DNA of 64,000 bases from Geodermatophilus sabuli. Lineage in GTDB: Bacteria; Actinomycetota; Actinomycetes; Mycobacteriales; Geodermatophilaceae. The notes below the pieces were generated by a model. The model had not been told where the DNA came from and did no database searches. It was given only the letters and a program-made list of their open reading frames with translations. Below, piece after piece: positions 21,048 through 29,340 of the stretch. Both the position numbers and the translations under genes were made by a program. Each line of letters begins with the position of its first letter. The first letter of the stretch is position 1. The stretch is from NCBI RefSeq assembly GCF_900215145.1, contig NZ_OBDO01000006.1, positions 248,001 through 312,000 of the forward strand, in the 5' to 3' direction.

Positions 21048-21551
21048 TCAGTCGTAGAGGGCCGAGGTCCTCAGCAGCAGGTCCTGGAGCGAGCGGTTCT
21101 CCCCGCTCACGAGCACCCAGACCAGCCCGATGGGGAAGATCGTGCAGAGTGCCGCCCGCGCTGCACACCGCTTCCACCCCAGCCGGACCCCCCGGTCGTC
21201 GGCCACGCGCAGCCCCAGCATCCGATCGCCGTACGTGCGGCCGGCCACCGCCCAGGTGACCATGAAGTAGACCGCCTGGACGGCGAGCCCCATGAGGAGC
21301 AGCGTCGCCGGCGCCGGTGCGGGGAACGTGAACGTGGTCGGGGACAGCAGGAACCGGGCCGCCGCGACGGCCGCGTAGCCACCGCCCACCAGCACCGCCA
21401 CGACGAGCACGTCCACCACGTTCGCCAGCGAGCGGGTGACCAGGCCGGCGCGGGCCCCCCGGATGCCGGCGCGTTCCGCCGCGACGGGCAGCGGCGGTGG
21501 CGCGTCGTGCCAGGGAGTGCCGTAGGAGGGCCGCTCGTCAGCCGCGGTCAC
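21048..21551 (-). CDS. RDD family membrane protein
   Basis: A 167-residue protein with an R-x-x-x-x-x-D start to the first helix (RSLANVVDVLVVAVLVGG) and the second RDD segment GRTYGDRMLGLRVADD. There are about three helices. The function of the family is not settled; some members affect Na+/H+ exchange or stress tolerance. Its GTG start overlaps the end of the repeat-protein gene by 14 bases, so the two are translated as a unit. RDD proteins next to repeat proteins of this kind are a recurring actinobacterial pairing, as far as I recall. Confidence 0.85.
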   Translation of the reverse strand: MTAADERPSYGTPWHDAPPPLPVAAERAGIRGARAGLVTRSLANVVDVLVVAVLVGGGYAAVAAARFLLSPTTFTFPAPAPATLLLMGLAVQAVYFMVTWAVAGRTYGDRMLGLRVADDRGVRLGWKRCAARAALCTIFPIGLVWVLVSGENRSLQDLLLRTSALYD

Positions 21552-22656
21552 CGGTGTGCCCCGGTTCGTCGTGTCCCGCGGTGCGGTCCTCCGTCGCAGT
21601 CCGGCGGCCGCGCCGGTGCAGCAGCCGGTCGACGACCCGTTCCACCGCCCGGTCGGCGTCCGCGCCCTGGTCGCGCACGCTGCGCACCATGTCCGAGGTG
21701 ACCGAGTCGCTCGAGGCGCGCAGCAGCCCGGGCAGGTCGATCACCGCGACGGCGTACCGGGCCAGGCCGGCGATGTCCGTGCGGGCGATCACCCGGTCGA
21801 TGTCGGCGCGGTCGACGACGGCGTCGATGTCCACCCGGTCGAGGATGCGGGCGATGTCGACCCGGTCCACGACGGCGTCGAGGTCGACCCGGCTCAGGAC
21901 GCGGGCGATGTCGGCGCGGTCGACGACGGCGTCGATGTCCACCCGGTCGAGGATGCGGGCGATGTCGACCCGGTCCACGACGGCGTCGAGGTCGACCCGG
22001 CTCAGGACGCGGGCGATGTCGGCGCGGTCGACGACGGCGTCGATGTCCACCCGGTCGAGGATGCGGGCGATGTCGACCCGGTCCACGACGGCGTCGAGGT
22101 CGACCCGGCTCAGGACGCGGGCGATGTCGGCGCGGTCGACGACGGCGTCGATGTCCACGCGGTCGAGGATGCGGGCGATGTCCGCGCGGTCCATGGCTGC
22201 GTCGAGGTCGACCCGCGCCACCACGGCGTCCACGTCCAGCAGCGCGGCGAGCCGGTCCAGGTCGACGTACTGACGGACGAGTGCGGGGACGTCGAGGCGG
22301 GCGAGCACCGCACGGGTCACGCCGGGGACGACGCGGTCCGCCATCCCCGACAGCGCACGTACCGCGGCCGACGCCGGGTGCGCGAGCGCGTGCGGCAGCG
22401 CGGGTAGGTGCCCGGTCATCGGCAGCCGGGAGACGACGGCGCTCCGGCCCTGGGCAGCGGTCTCCGCGACGTACCGGAGGAGTGCCGTCGCGACCGTGAG
22501 GACGGCGACGGCACCGTTGACCGCGTCCTCGACCGCGCTGCCGCCGGGCTGCACGCCGAGGACCGGCGAGGGGGAGGGGGGCGAGGCGCCGGACGGGTCG
22601 GGCGGCTGCACCGGCCGGAGATTGCGCACCGGCGGGTCCACCGGGTTCACGGCCAC
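21538..22656 (-). CDS. Protein with nested RVDLDAVVD-type repeats
   Basis: A 372-residue protein whose middle (about residues 140-295) consists of 9-residue repeats of the form R-[VA]-D-[IL]-x-x-[VI]-[VL]-[DS], such as RVDIDAVVD, RADIARVLS, RVDLDAVVD and RVDIARILD. Four such repeats make a 36-residue unit encoded by a 108-bp DNA repeat. The N-terminus (about 50-75) has a possible hydrophobic helix (AVEDAVNGAVAVLTVATALL). The C-terminus is charged. Heptad-like spacing suggests an amphipathic helical solenoid or coiled coil. It is coupled to the RDD gene. Function unknown. The GTG start is uncertain (GTG at 22650 is also possible). Confidence 0.8.
   Translation of the reverse strand: MAVNPVDPPVRNLRPVQPPDPSGASPPSPSPVLGVQPGGSAVEDAVNGAVAVLTVATALLRYVAETAAQGRSAVVSRLPMTGHLPALPHALAHPASAAVRALSGMADRVVPGVTRAVLARLDVPALVRQYVDLDRLAALLDVDAVVARVDLDAAMDRADIARILDRVDIDAVVDRADIARVLSRVDLDAVVDRVDIARILDRVDIDAVVDRADIARVLSRVDLDAVVDRVDIARILDRVDIDAVVDRADIARVLSRVDLDAVVDRVDIARILDRVDIDAVVDRADIDRVIARTDIAGLARYAVAVIDLPGLLRASSDSVTSDMVRSVRDQGADADRAVERVVDRLLHRRGRRTATEDRTAGHDEPGHTGDRG
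21811..22134. repeat. 108-bp tandem direct repeat inside the repeat-protein gene
   Basis: Three essentially identical 108-bp units start at 21811, 21919 and 22027, each beginning GTCGACGACGGCGTCGATGT. A partial fourth begins at 22135. The near-perfect identity at DNA level, third codon positions included, shows recent expansion by slippage or unequal crossing over, and copy number may vary between strains. Confidence 0.92.
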
Positions 22657-22739
22657 CGGAGGCCGTCGTCCACTGTCGGGATCATGGGGCCTCCCCGGCC
22701 ATCGGAGCCGTCAGCATCCGTCGAGGACGGCGGATCCCC

Positions 22740-22758
22740 CTCATCCGAAACGGGTGAG
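22740..22758. promoter_or_regulatory. Island palindrome between the repeat-protein gene and the LuxR gene
   Basis: CTCATCCGAAACGGGTGAG: arms CTCATCC and GGGTGAG around a short spacer. It lies 84 bases upstream of the divergent minus-strand gene start and about 200 bases upstream of the LuxR gene. It is one member of the recurrent TCATCC/GGRTGA family. The surrounding 22657-22960 gap holds no other clear feature. Confidence 0.5.
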
Positions 22759-22960
22759 TCGGTCACCCGTTCTCCGCGAGACCCTTCCGGTCGGTCACCT
22801 GCTGTTCACCGGAAGGTCCATCCGACAGGACCTTCGGCTCTGTGTGTGCCGGATGGGGGGACGAGGCTGGGCACGGATCGATCGCACATCCGGCTGCGGA
22901 GCCGGGGGAGGGGAGCGCGACTTCGGGGGACGGTCCGAGAAGCGAGGGGGAGGACGAGCC

Positions 22961-25657
22961 ATGGTGAGGTCCTCGTCGGCCCGCTCACCCGCTCCTGGAG
23001 CGACGGTCCCGCCCGCCACGCGGCAGGGCGTCGCGTTGCTCGCGTCCAAGGTCACCCCACCGCAGCCCGCGCACGCGACGGTGCTGCGGCCGCGTCTGGT
23101 CAGCCAGCTCTCCCGGGCCGTTCAGAGGTCCCCGCTGACCCTGCTCAGCGGACCGGCGGGCTCGGGCAAGACCGTGCTCGCGACCTCGTGGCGACAGGCC
23201 CAGCAGGACGGCAGACCGGTGGCCTGGCTCACCCTGGACGACTACGACGACGACCCCGCCACCTTCTGGAACTACGTCGTGGGAGCGCTGGCCGCCGCCG
23301 GGGTCCCGTGCACCGATCTGCCGTCGCTCGTTCCGGGGGAGGCCCCGCCGGGCTGGTTCGTCCCGCAGTTGGCCGCACACCTGGCTGCGCTGCCGCGGAC
23401 GGTGGTGCTGGTGGTCGACGACGCTGACCACGTGAGGGATCGGGCGATCACCAACGGTCTCGACCTGCTCGTCCGCCACGGGGGGAGCCGGCTGCGACTG
23501 GTGCTGTGCGCTCGCGCCGACCCGCTGCTGCCGCTCCACCAGTACCGCCTGGCGGGGACCGTGTCCGAGATCCGCGGCGACGAGCTGGCGTTCACGCCGG
23601 AGGAGAACCACGACCTGCTCACCGCCATGGGCGTCCCGGTGTCGCCGGAGGTCGCCCGGGCGCTGTGCACCGAGGCGCAGGGCTGGGCGGTCGGCCTGCG
23701 GCTGGCCGCCGCTCCACTCAAGCAGGGGGCGTCACCGGAGCACCTGGTGACGTCGCTGGCGCACGACGACGGGAGCGTGGCCCAGTACCTGTTCGCGGAG
23801 GTGCTCCAGCGGCAACCGGCCAGCGTCCGGCGGTTCCTGATGCGGGTCAGCGTGACGGCGGAGTGCTGGCCGGACCTGGTGGACCGGCTCTGCGGACGGC
23901 CGATCGGCCGGCGGGTCCTCGCCGGGCTGGCGCGGGCCAACGCCTTCGTGGAGGAGTTCCCCGGGGCGCCCGAGGGGTTCCGGATCCACCCGCTGTTCCG
24001 CGAGATGCTGCAGGCCCAGCTGGCCTACGACCACCCCGGTGAGGTCGCCGGCCTGCACCGCACCTGCGCGGCCTGGTACGCCGAGGCGGGCCGGTCCCCG
24101 GAGGCGGTGGGGCACGCCGTCGCCGCGGGGGACTGGGACTTCGCCACCCGGGTGCTCATCGACGACCTGCTGGTCATGCGCCTGCTGGCCCACCGGTCGG
24201 ACCCTGCGCTGCCGGGCGTGCAAGCCCTCCCGGCGCAGTTCCCCGGCCCCGAGGCCGCCGTCATCCGCAGCGCCGCCGCGCTGGCCGGAGGACACGTGCC
24301 CACACCGGCCGACCTCGCCGCGGTCGCGACCGCTCGCGGGGAGGGGCATCGGATGATGCTCCGCGTGTCGGCTGCGCTGACCTGCCTCGTGGCGGATGCC
24401 GCAGCGGCCACCGCCCCCAGTGCACTGCTGGCCGAGGCCGACGCCGCCGGTTCCCTCGTGGCCGCGCTCCCCGGCGAGGAGCGACGCGAGCACCGGGAGT
24501 GTGCGGCGGTGCTGAGTTCCGTGCGCGCGCTCGCGGCACTCGGCACCGACGCGCCGGACCGACAGCTGCTCGCGGGACTGCGCAGCGCCGCGGCCGCCGC
24601 CCAGACGGCGGCCTCCCGCAGCCTGCGCAGCCGCACCGTCGCCCACCTCGCGGTTCTGGAGGCGCTGGACGGCCACCTGACCCGAGCCGCCCACCTGGCC
24701 GAGGAGGCCGAGGCGCTCGCGAGCGACGAGGGCCGGGAGGAGGCCGAACGGGAACCGGCCGCGGCGGCCGCGCTGGCATGGGTCCACCTGCGCCGCTACT
24801 CCCTCACCGAGGCGCGCGAGTGGCTGGTCCGGGCTCGGGCCCGCACGAGGGACCGGGACGGCGGGCCCTCCGCCGCTGCGACGACACCACCGCTGCTGGC
24901 GGTGCTGCAGAGCCAGCTGTTCCGGCTCCGGCACGAGTACGACGCAGCCGAGCAGTGCCTGGGCCCGCACCTGCGCGGCCCGCGCCTGCCCCGGTGGGTG
25001 GCCGAGCAGGTCGTCGCTGAGCTGGTCCGGCTCGCGGTGGCGCGAGGGCACGTCGACGAGGGGCTGGCGATCCTCCAGGACACCACCGCCGACGAGCCGT
25101 GGAGCCGGCGGCTGCGCGACACGGTCGGACTGCTGTCCGGCGCCCCGGCCGCGCCCGCGCCGACCGAGGCCGAGCCCCCCGCGGTTCCGGCGGCGGCGGT
25201 GGAGTCCTCGGTGATCCGGGCGTGCCAACTCCTGGAGGCCGGCCGCGTGCCCGCCGCGGCGGAGCAGCTCGCCGCGGCGCTGGAGCTCGCACGACCGGAG
25301 CTGCTGCGCTGGCCCTTCATCGACACACCGCCCCAGGCACGCCGTCTGCTGCGCACCCACCCCCGGTTGCAGGAGCCCGCTGCGTGGCTGAGTCCGTCAT
25401 CGACCGCCCAGCCGCGCCCCGACGGGCAACGCCGCGCGGCGCGGTCCGAGGTGGCGCAGGTCATCCAGGAACTCAGCGACCGGGAGATGGAGGTCCTCCA
25501 GCACCTGGCCGGGATGCTGTCCACGGCGGAGATCGCGGCGACCATGTTCATCTCGGTGAACACCGTCCGCACGCACATCCGGAGCATCCTGCGCAAGCTC
25601 GCCGTCAGCAGGCGCAACCAGGCCGTCCGCCGGGCCCGCGAGCGTGGCCTGCTCTGA
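22961..25657 (+). CDS. Large LuxR-family ATP-dependent regulator (MalT/LAL-like)
   Basis: An 898-residue regulator. The P-loop GPAGSGKT is at residues 64-71 and the Walker B VVLVVDDAD near 150. A winged-helix/NOD-like linker follows, including FRIHPLFREMLQAQL near 345. The middle (about 400-800) is an alanine-rich helical TPR-like region. The C-terminal LuxR helix-turn-helix is LSDREMEVLQHLAGMLSTAE onward (about 833-893). MalT-type proteins bind an inducer with ATP, oligomerise and activate promoters. The ATG is preceded by GGGGGAGGA. A 109-bp relic of this gene's end sits at 59421, showing it was part of the duplicated block. It is a prime candidate to control the stress island. Confidence 0.9.
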   Translation: MVRSSSARSPAPGATVPPATRQGVALLASKVTPPQPAHATVLRPRLVSQLSRAVQRSPLTLLSGPAGSGKTVLATSWRQAQQDGRPVAWLTLDDYDDDPATFWNYVVGALAAAGVPCTDLPSLVPGEAPPGWFVPQLAAHLAALPRTVVLVVDDADHVRDRAITNGLDLLVRHGGSRLRLVLCARADPLLPLHQYRLAGTVSEIRGDELAFTPEENHDLLTAMGVPVSPEVARALCTEAQGWAVGLRLAAAPLKQGASPEHLVTSLAHDDGSVAQYLFAEVLQRQPASVRRFLMRVSVTAECWPDLVDRLCGRPIGRRVLAGLARANAFVEEFPGAPEGFRIHPLFREMLQAQLAYDHPGEVAGLHRTCAAWYAEAGRSPEAVGHAVAAGDWDFATRVLIDDLLVMRLLAHRSDPALPGVQALPAQFPGPEAAVIRSAAALAGGHVPTPADLAAVATARGEGHRMMLRVSAALTCLVADAAAATAPSALLAEADAAGSLVAALPGEERREHRECAAVLSSVRALAALGTDAPDRQLLAGLRSAAAAAQTAASRSLRSRTVAHLAVLEALDGHLTRAAHLAEEAEALASDEGREEAEREPAAAAALAWVHLRRYSLTEAREWLVRARARTRDRDGGPSAAATTPPLLAVLQSQLFRLRHEYDAAEQCLGPHLRGPRLPRWVAEQVVAELVRLAVARGHVDEGLAILQDTTADEPWSRRLRDTVGLLSGAPAAPAPTEAEPPAVPAAAVESSVIRACQLLEAGRVPAAAEQLAAALELARPELLRWPFIDTPPQARRLLRTHPRLQEPAAWLSPSSTAQPRPDGQRRAARSEVAQVIQELSDREMEVLQHLAGMLSTAEIAATMFISVNTVRTHIRSILRKLAVSRRNQAVRRARERGLL

Positions 25658-25759
25658 GTTCATGCCCGGGGGACGAGGCGGGCGAGGTGCTTGCGCGCCA
25701 CCGTGGTGGGGTTCGTACGGCTCACGGCCGGCGGGGCCGGCCAGGAGGGAGCGGTGGCC

Positions 25760-26143
25760 ATGGAAGCGGCGCGGAACCGGTTCGAGCTGCGTATCGGGAC
25801 AGTCCTGAGCCCGGCGGCGCTGGCCGCGTTCCGGGTTCCCCTCGAACCGACCAGCGTGCCGCGGAACACGGTGTACCGGCTGCGCATCCCCGCCGACCGC
25901 GACCTCACCGACGTCGTGCACCGGCTGATCGAGCGGCACGTGGAGCTGCTGGAGATCCGCCGGGGCGCTGAGCCGCCGCGCCGCAGTCGTCGCCGGCCGA
26001 CAGGTGACGAGCTCGACGCCCCCGGATGCGACGACGACGGCGCCGGCGTCGTCGTCCCCTTCCGGACCGGGACCGCCGGCCCCGACTCCCGGCCACCGCT
26101 CGGGCCGGCTCCGCACCCACCGGACGCCTGCTCAGCCGGGTGA
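25760..26143 (+). CDS. Conserved protein of unknown function (block copy A, gene 1)
   Basis: A 127-residue soluble protein with a paralog at 59682-60098. Both start MEAAR and share FRVPLxPTxVPRxTxYRxR, RDLxDVxxRL and VVVPFRT near the end. The first about 75 residues look like a compact alpha/beta domain (VYRLRIPADRDLTDVVHRL then VELLEIRR); the rest is disordered. The YRLR...ELLEIRR pattern is loosely like that of the small protein at 29043. AGGAGGG lies 10 bases upstream of the ATG; GTG at 25754 is an alternative. No function is proposed. Confidence 0.7.
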   Translation: MEAARNRFELRIGTVLSPAALAAFRVPLEPTSVPRNTVYRLRIPADRDLTDVVHRLIERHVELLEIRRGAEPPRRSRRRPTGDELDAPGCDDDGAGVVVPFRTGTAGPDSRPPLGPAPHPPDACSAG

Positions 26144-26151
26144 CCGGCGCC

Positions 26152-26250
26152 GCCGTTCATGCGGTGCGGACGATGCCGAGCCGCCGCAGCGGCGACACGC
26201 TGCTGACGCACGACCACCCAGGACCTCGCCCGTCACCCCCTTGCACAGGG
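26152..26250. other. Intergenic segment conserved with 60136-60215
   Basis: The gap between block genes 1 and 2 matches its counterpart in copy B (shared GCGGACGATGCCG, ACGCTG, GACGCACG, CAGGACCTCGCCCG). On the minus strand both copies end in a similar peptide tail (SVSPLRRLGIVR here, SVERLRGPGIVR in B) with the stop at the same position. It may be the tail of a lost minus-strand gene or a conserved regulatory segment. Confidence 0.45.
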
Positions 26251-26288
26251 CGGCCCGGAACCGAGGCCGGACCAAGGAGGACAGGCAC

Positions 26289-26735
26289 ATGACGGACACC
26301 TCGCACCGCCGCTCGCCGGCGACCGACGAGAGTTACGAGCAGGGACCCAGCGCCTGGGCAGGGTGGGTCGTCTTCGGCGGCGTCATGCTGATCATGATGG
26401 GGACGTTCCAGGCGATCCAGGGGCTCATCGCCGTGTTCGACGACGGCTTCTACCTGGTCCGCCCGAGCGGCCTCGTGGTCGACGTGGACTACAACACCTG
26501 GGGATGGACCCACATCATCATCGGCGTCGTCGCCGTCCTGGCCGGGGTGGGCCTCCTGGCAGGGAACATGGCGGCCCGGGTCGTCGGTGTCGGGATCGCG
26601 TTCCTGAGCGCCCTGGTGAACCTGGCGTTCATCTCCGCCTACCCCGTGTGGTCGGTCATCCTGATCGCACTCGACGTCATCGTGATCTACGCGATCATCG
26701 TCCACGGGCGCGAGTTGAAGAGCCAGTACCGCTGA
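26289..26735 (+). CDS. Four-helix membrane protein, DUF7144-like (block copy A)
   Basis: A 148-residue integral membrane protein with four predicted helices, first WVVFGGVMLIMMGTFQAIQG and last VILIALDVIVIYAIIVHG. An extracytoplasmic loop between helices 1 and 2 carries VDVDYNTWGW. It has two relatives in this window (60271 and 63055), with the closest at 60271. A strong AAGGAGG precedes the ATG. Such proteins are common in actinobacterial stress loci; the molecular role is unknown. A hairpin terminator follows. Confidence 0.8.
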   Translation: MTDTSHRRSPATDESYEQGPSAWAGWVVFGGVMLIMMGTFQAIQGLIAVFDDGFYLVRPSGLVVDVDYNTWGWTHIIIGVVAVLAGVGLLAGNMAARVVGVGIAFLSALVNLAFISAYPVWSVILIALDVIVIYAIIVHGRELKSQYR

Positions 26736-26744
26736 CCGCAGTGG

Positions 26745-26782
26745 GCGCGGGTGCCCGTCCTCGAGGGGACGGGCACCCGCGC
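26745..26782 (+). terminator. Perfect 16-bp hairpin
   Basis: GCGCGGGTGCCCGTCC (26745-26760) is the exact reverse complement of 26767-26782, with loop TCGAGG. It starts 9 bases after the stop of the DUF7144-like gene. No T-run is present. Confidence 0.75.
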
Positions 26783-26877
26783 CGCGTCCCCGCCGGGACG
26801 GGCCACGCCCGTCCCGGCGTCTCCTCGTGCCGGAGCAGTTGATGGTGCTCGTCCCGCCGTCCGGGGCTGGGGTCTTC

Positions 26878-26958
26878 CCCGTCGGCGCGGCGGTCGTCGT
26901 CGCGGTCGACGTCGTGCTCGTGTACCCCGTCACCGTGCACGGCGCGCTGCGTTCGCCG
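26878..26958 (+). pseudogene. Possible relic of a DUF7144-like gene end
   Basis: This segment reads PVGAAVVVAVDVVLVYPVTV then HGALRS, resembling the final helix of the intact upstream protein (PVWSVILIALDVIVIYAIIV then HGRELKS). Key identical positions are P, V, A, D, V, Y, V, H and G. No start or upstream portion remains. The rest of the 26736-27071 gap holds only the hairpin and a GC-rich leader. Confidence 0.5.
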
Positions 26959-27071
26959 TCCTACTGCCGACGGAGCAGATCGTCCGCGCCGGGTGACGTG
27001 GGGACCGGCAGCGCCCCGGCACCGTGGGGACGTCCCCGAGAAATCCCGTTCCTCGTCCCTTTGGGGGAGAC

Positions 27072-27575
27072 ATGACCGCTGACCTCGAGCAGGTCTCCGA
27101 CCTCGACCAGATGGGACCGATCGACTACCTCGTCGTGGCGTTCCCGACCGAGCGCATGACGGGGGAGGCCTTCCCGCTGCTGATCGACCTCGTGGACCGG
27201 GGTGTCATCCGCATCCTCGACCTCGAGTTCATCCGGAAGGACGAGGACGGCACCGTCACGACGCTGAGCCAGCTCGACCTGGAGCGCATGAAGGTCGTCG
27301 AGGCGGCGCTGTTCGAGGGTGCGGCCTCCGGTCTGCTCCGCCCGGACGACCTCGCCGAGGCCGCCGCGGCACTGGACCCCGGGACCGCCGCGGGCGTCCT
27401 GGTCTACGAGAACGTCTGGGCCACCCCGTTCGCGGCCGCGCTGCGTCGGTCCGGCGGCATGCTGGTGGCGGCCGGCCACATCCCCGTGCAGGACCTGGTG
27501 GCGGCGCTCGACGAGATCGAGGCCGAGGAGAGGACCACCACCGAGGGCTCCGAGCCGTCGCGGCCGGTGGGCTGA
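27072..27575 (+). CDS. DUF6325 family protein
   Basis: A 167-residue soluble protein matching my recollection of the actinobacterial DUF6325 family. Characteristic stretches are GPIDYLVVAFPTERMTGE (14-31), LVDRGVIRILDLEFIRKDED (about 43-62) and AGVLVYENVWATPFAAALRR (about 112-131). The fold appears to be a ferredoxin-like alpha/beta domain. Function is unknown; homologues often sit near universal-stress and SHOCT genes. GGGGGAG precedes the ATG. It has no counterpart in block copy B. Confidence 0.8.
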   Translation: MTADLEQVSDLDQMGPIDYLVVAFPTERMTGEAFPLLIDLVDRGVIRILDLEFIRKDEDGTVTTLSQLDLERMKVVEAALFEGAASGLLRPDDLAEAAAALDPGTAAGVLVYENVWATPFAAALRRSGGMLVAAGHIPVQDLVAALDEIEAEERTTTEGSEPSRPVG

Positions 27576-27604
27576 CCGGTCCGGACGGGCGGTGCCCGGC
27601 GGGT

Positions 27605-28216
27605 TCAGAGCAGCCGGGTGCCCCACTCGGGTTCGACCGCCGCCCAACCCTGCGCCCACCGGCGTTGCCGGTGGGCGTCCAGGGCGGCGCAGAGAACGAC
27701 GTAGAGGGTCCACGTCGCGAGCGGGACCCCGAGGAGGAAGACCGCCCCGACCCCCATGGCCGAGCCGTCGATGCGGCTGCGGTCCATCGGCGGGCTGGTG
27801 ACGTGCCCGTCGTCGCGGTCGACCCACACGGGGACTGCCGTCCCGGCGGCCGTGTGGGGGCTGACCAGCACGATGCCCTCGCGCTCCGTCCCGCCCGGGA
27901 CCGGCCAGACCGCACGGGCCGGCACCGTCACCGGCTCCTGCTCGCCGTAGCCGCTGGCGCCGGCCTCCGGCGCGTCCTCGAGCAGGACGGCGTCCACGCG
28001 GGACCGTTCGGCCGCTCCGGCCGCGGCCAGCGCCTCGAGCCGCGACGTGGTGGCAGCCGTGGCGGCCACGGCCAGCGGAGGGGCGACCAGCAGGGCGAGG
28101 ACGACGACGAGCCGGCCGGCCACCTGCAGCCGGTCCGAGCCACGCTTCAGTGGCCCCGAACCCAGGGTGAACCGCCGCAGTGAGCGCCGGAGCGCGGTGT
28201 CGGTGGAAGTGCTCAT
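27605..28216 (-). CDS. Rv1733c-family membrane protein (block copy A)
   Basis: A 203-residue protein with two transmembrane helices (about residues 33-55 and 165-185) and a central extracytoplasmic domain with GGTEREGIVLVSPHTAAGTA and VPVWVDRDDGHVT. The basic N-terminus RRSLRRFTLGSGPLKRGSDR is typical. Mycobacterium tuberculosis Rv1733c is a DosR dormancy-regulon protein of unknown function with this topology. It has a 205-residue paralog at 60767. ATG at 28216 is used. A SHOCT gene precedes it on the same strand with a 54-base gap. Confidence 0.82.
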   Translation of the reverse strand: MSTSTDTALRRSLRRFTLGSGPLKRGSDRLQVAGRLVVVLALLVAPPLAVAATAATTSRLEALAAAGAAERSRVDAVLLEDAPEAGASGYGEQEPVTVPARAVWPVPGGTEREGIVLVSPHTAAGTAVPVWVDRDDGHVTSPPMDRSRIDGSAMGVGAVFLLGVPLATWTLYVVLCAALDAHRQRRWAQGWAAVEPEWGTRLL

Positions 28217-28270
28217 GGCCACGGCCCTCGGTTCCTGACGTCTGCGGACCGGAGAGACTGGGCGGGACGC

Positions 28271-28672
28271 TCAGACCAGCACGCGCCGCTTGAGCTGCTC
28301 GAACTCCTCCTGGCTGATCGCCCCGCGGTCGAGCAGCTCCTTGCCGCGGGCGATCTCGTCGATCCCGCGGTAGCCCGGGGCGGCCACCGAGCGGATGTGC
28401 TCGTCAGCCCGCTGCTTCGCCTCGGCCACCCGCTCCACGTCGCGGTCGGCCATCGCCCGCCCCTGGGTGATCAGGTACGTGAGTGAGCCGATGAGGGGGA
28501 CGACGATGACGAACACCGTCCAGGCGGCCTTCCCCCAGCCCGAGACGTCCCGCCGGCGGAAGAGGTCGCCGAAGACGGTGATGAGCAGCCAGAAGTACGC
28601 CATCAGGGCGAAGAACAGGACGAACGTCCACAGCAGGTCGGCGAGTGGGTAGTCGGCTGCAACCGTGGTCAT
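28271..28672 (-). CDS. PLDc_N/SHOCT membrane protein (block copy A)
   Basis: A 133-residue protein with two helices (LLWTFVLFFALMAYFWLLIT and WTVFVIVVPLIGSLTYLI), a linker, and a C-terminal SHOCT motif (GIDEIARGKELLDRGAISQE then EFEQLKRRVLV). SHOCT modules are short oligomerisation segments. The helical hairpin resembles the PLDc_N or phospholipase-D-nuclease N-terminal type. The paralog at 61435 is very similar. GGAGGTG precedes the ATG, and an island palindrome sits 58 bases upstream. Confidence 0.85.
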   Translation of the reverse strand: MTTVAADYPLADLLWTFVLFFALMAYFWLLITVFGDLFRRRDVSGWGKAAWTVFVIVVPLIGSLTYLITQGRAMADRDVERVAEAKQRADEHIRSVAAPGYRGIDEIARGKELLDRGAISQEEFEQLKRRVLV

Positions 28673-28730
28673 GGTGCACCTCCGGGAGAGGGTGTCTCCC
28701 GCCCAGCATGGGGACCGGCGGGCGGGGCCC

Positions 28731-28750
28731 CATCGCCCCGACCGGATGAC
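28731..28750 (-). promoter_or_regulatory. Island palindrome upstream of the SHOCT gene (A)
   Basis: Read on the minus strand: GTCATCCGGTCGGGGCGATG. The site lies 58 bases from the start codon. The paralogous gene in copy B has an equivalent site 60 bases upstream. Confidence 0.6.
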
Positions 28751-28819
28751 TCCGCGTGGCCGTCGAGCGGCCGGCGCCCGGGATCGCGAGGTCCGTCGGA
28801 GCACTCCGGCCGGGCACCC

Positions 28820-28868
28820 GGCCACCGGTGGCCACCTCATCGGCCGGGCACCCCGGCCACCGGTGGCC
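28820..28868. repeat. Tandem 35-bp repeat with palindrome GGCCACCGGTGGCC
   Basis: The perfect 14-bp palindrome GGCCACCGGTGGCC occurs at 28820-28833 and again at 28855-28868. Each lies within a 35-bp direct repeat that ends in CTCATC. It is in the 370-base gap before 29043. The rest of the gap (28673-29042) holds the palindrome at 28731 and nothing else I can name. Confidence 0.7.
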
Positions 28869-29042
28869 GCCTCATCCACGGAGGACGAGGCAACCGGCCC
28901 TCCGACCCGCGAGGCTCCGGGGATCGGATCGGACCTCACGCGTCCCCGGGGAACCGGCGGCGGCGGTCGTCCGGCTCGTTGAGCGGTTCCTGCGGCGAAC
29001 TCCCGCCGCGCGGCGCCCGCCTCGAGCGAAGGAGCAGTGCAG

Positions 29043-29273
29043 ATGGGACGTCAGGTGTACGAACTCCGTGTGCGCGGACCGGTCCCCGCCGAGCTCCTCG
29101 ACGAGATCGGCGCGGAGGACCTCGGCGAGGAGCCGCCACTGACCATCCTGCGGACAGAACCCACGGATCAGCCCGGTCTGCACGGCATGCTGCAGCGCCT
29201 GAGCAGCCTGGGCCTGGTCCTGATGGAGGTCCGCACGACCGGACCGGAGCCCTACGTCGACGACTCGACGTGA
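29043..29273 (+). CDS. Small conserved protein (block copy A), paralog of 62201
   Basis: A 76-residue soluble protein, nearly identical to the one at 62201: VYELRVRGPVPAELL, EEPPLTILRTEPTDQPGLHG and a final LxEVRTxGPEP are shared. The layout (strand, helix, strand, helix, strand) suggests a ferredoxin-like or ACT-like fold. Function is unknown; similar small proteins occur in many actinobacteria. GAAGGAGC lies at proper distance from ATG 29043, and the paralog supports this start. Confidence 0.78.
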   Translation: MGRQVYELRVRGPVPAELLDEIGAEDLGEEPPLTILRTEPTDQPGLHGMLQRLSSLGLVLMEVRTTGPEPYVDDST

Positions 29274-29340
29274 GCAGTCCGGGCCGCGTGCCCTCCGGCC
29301 CGTCCGTGATCGGCTCGCGTGCGAGGGAGCGTGATGCCCG

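Noticed and set aside
21785-22200. Repeats that could be mistaken for a CRISPR array
   Set aside because: The units are contiguous without spacers, stay in frame, and encode a regular peptide repeat; no cas genes are present.
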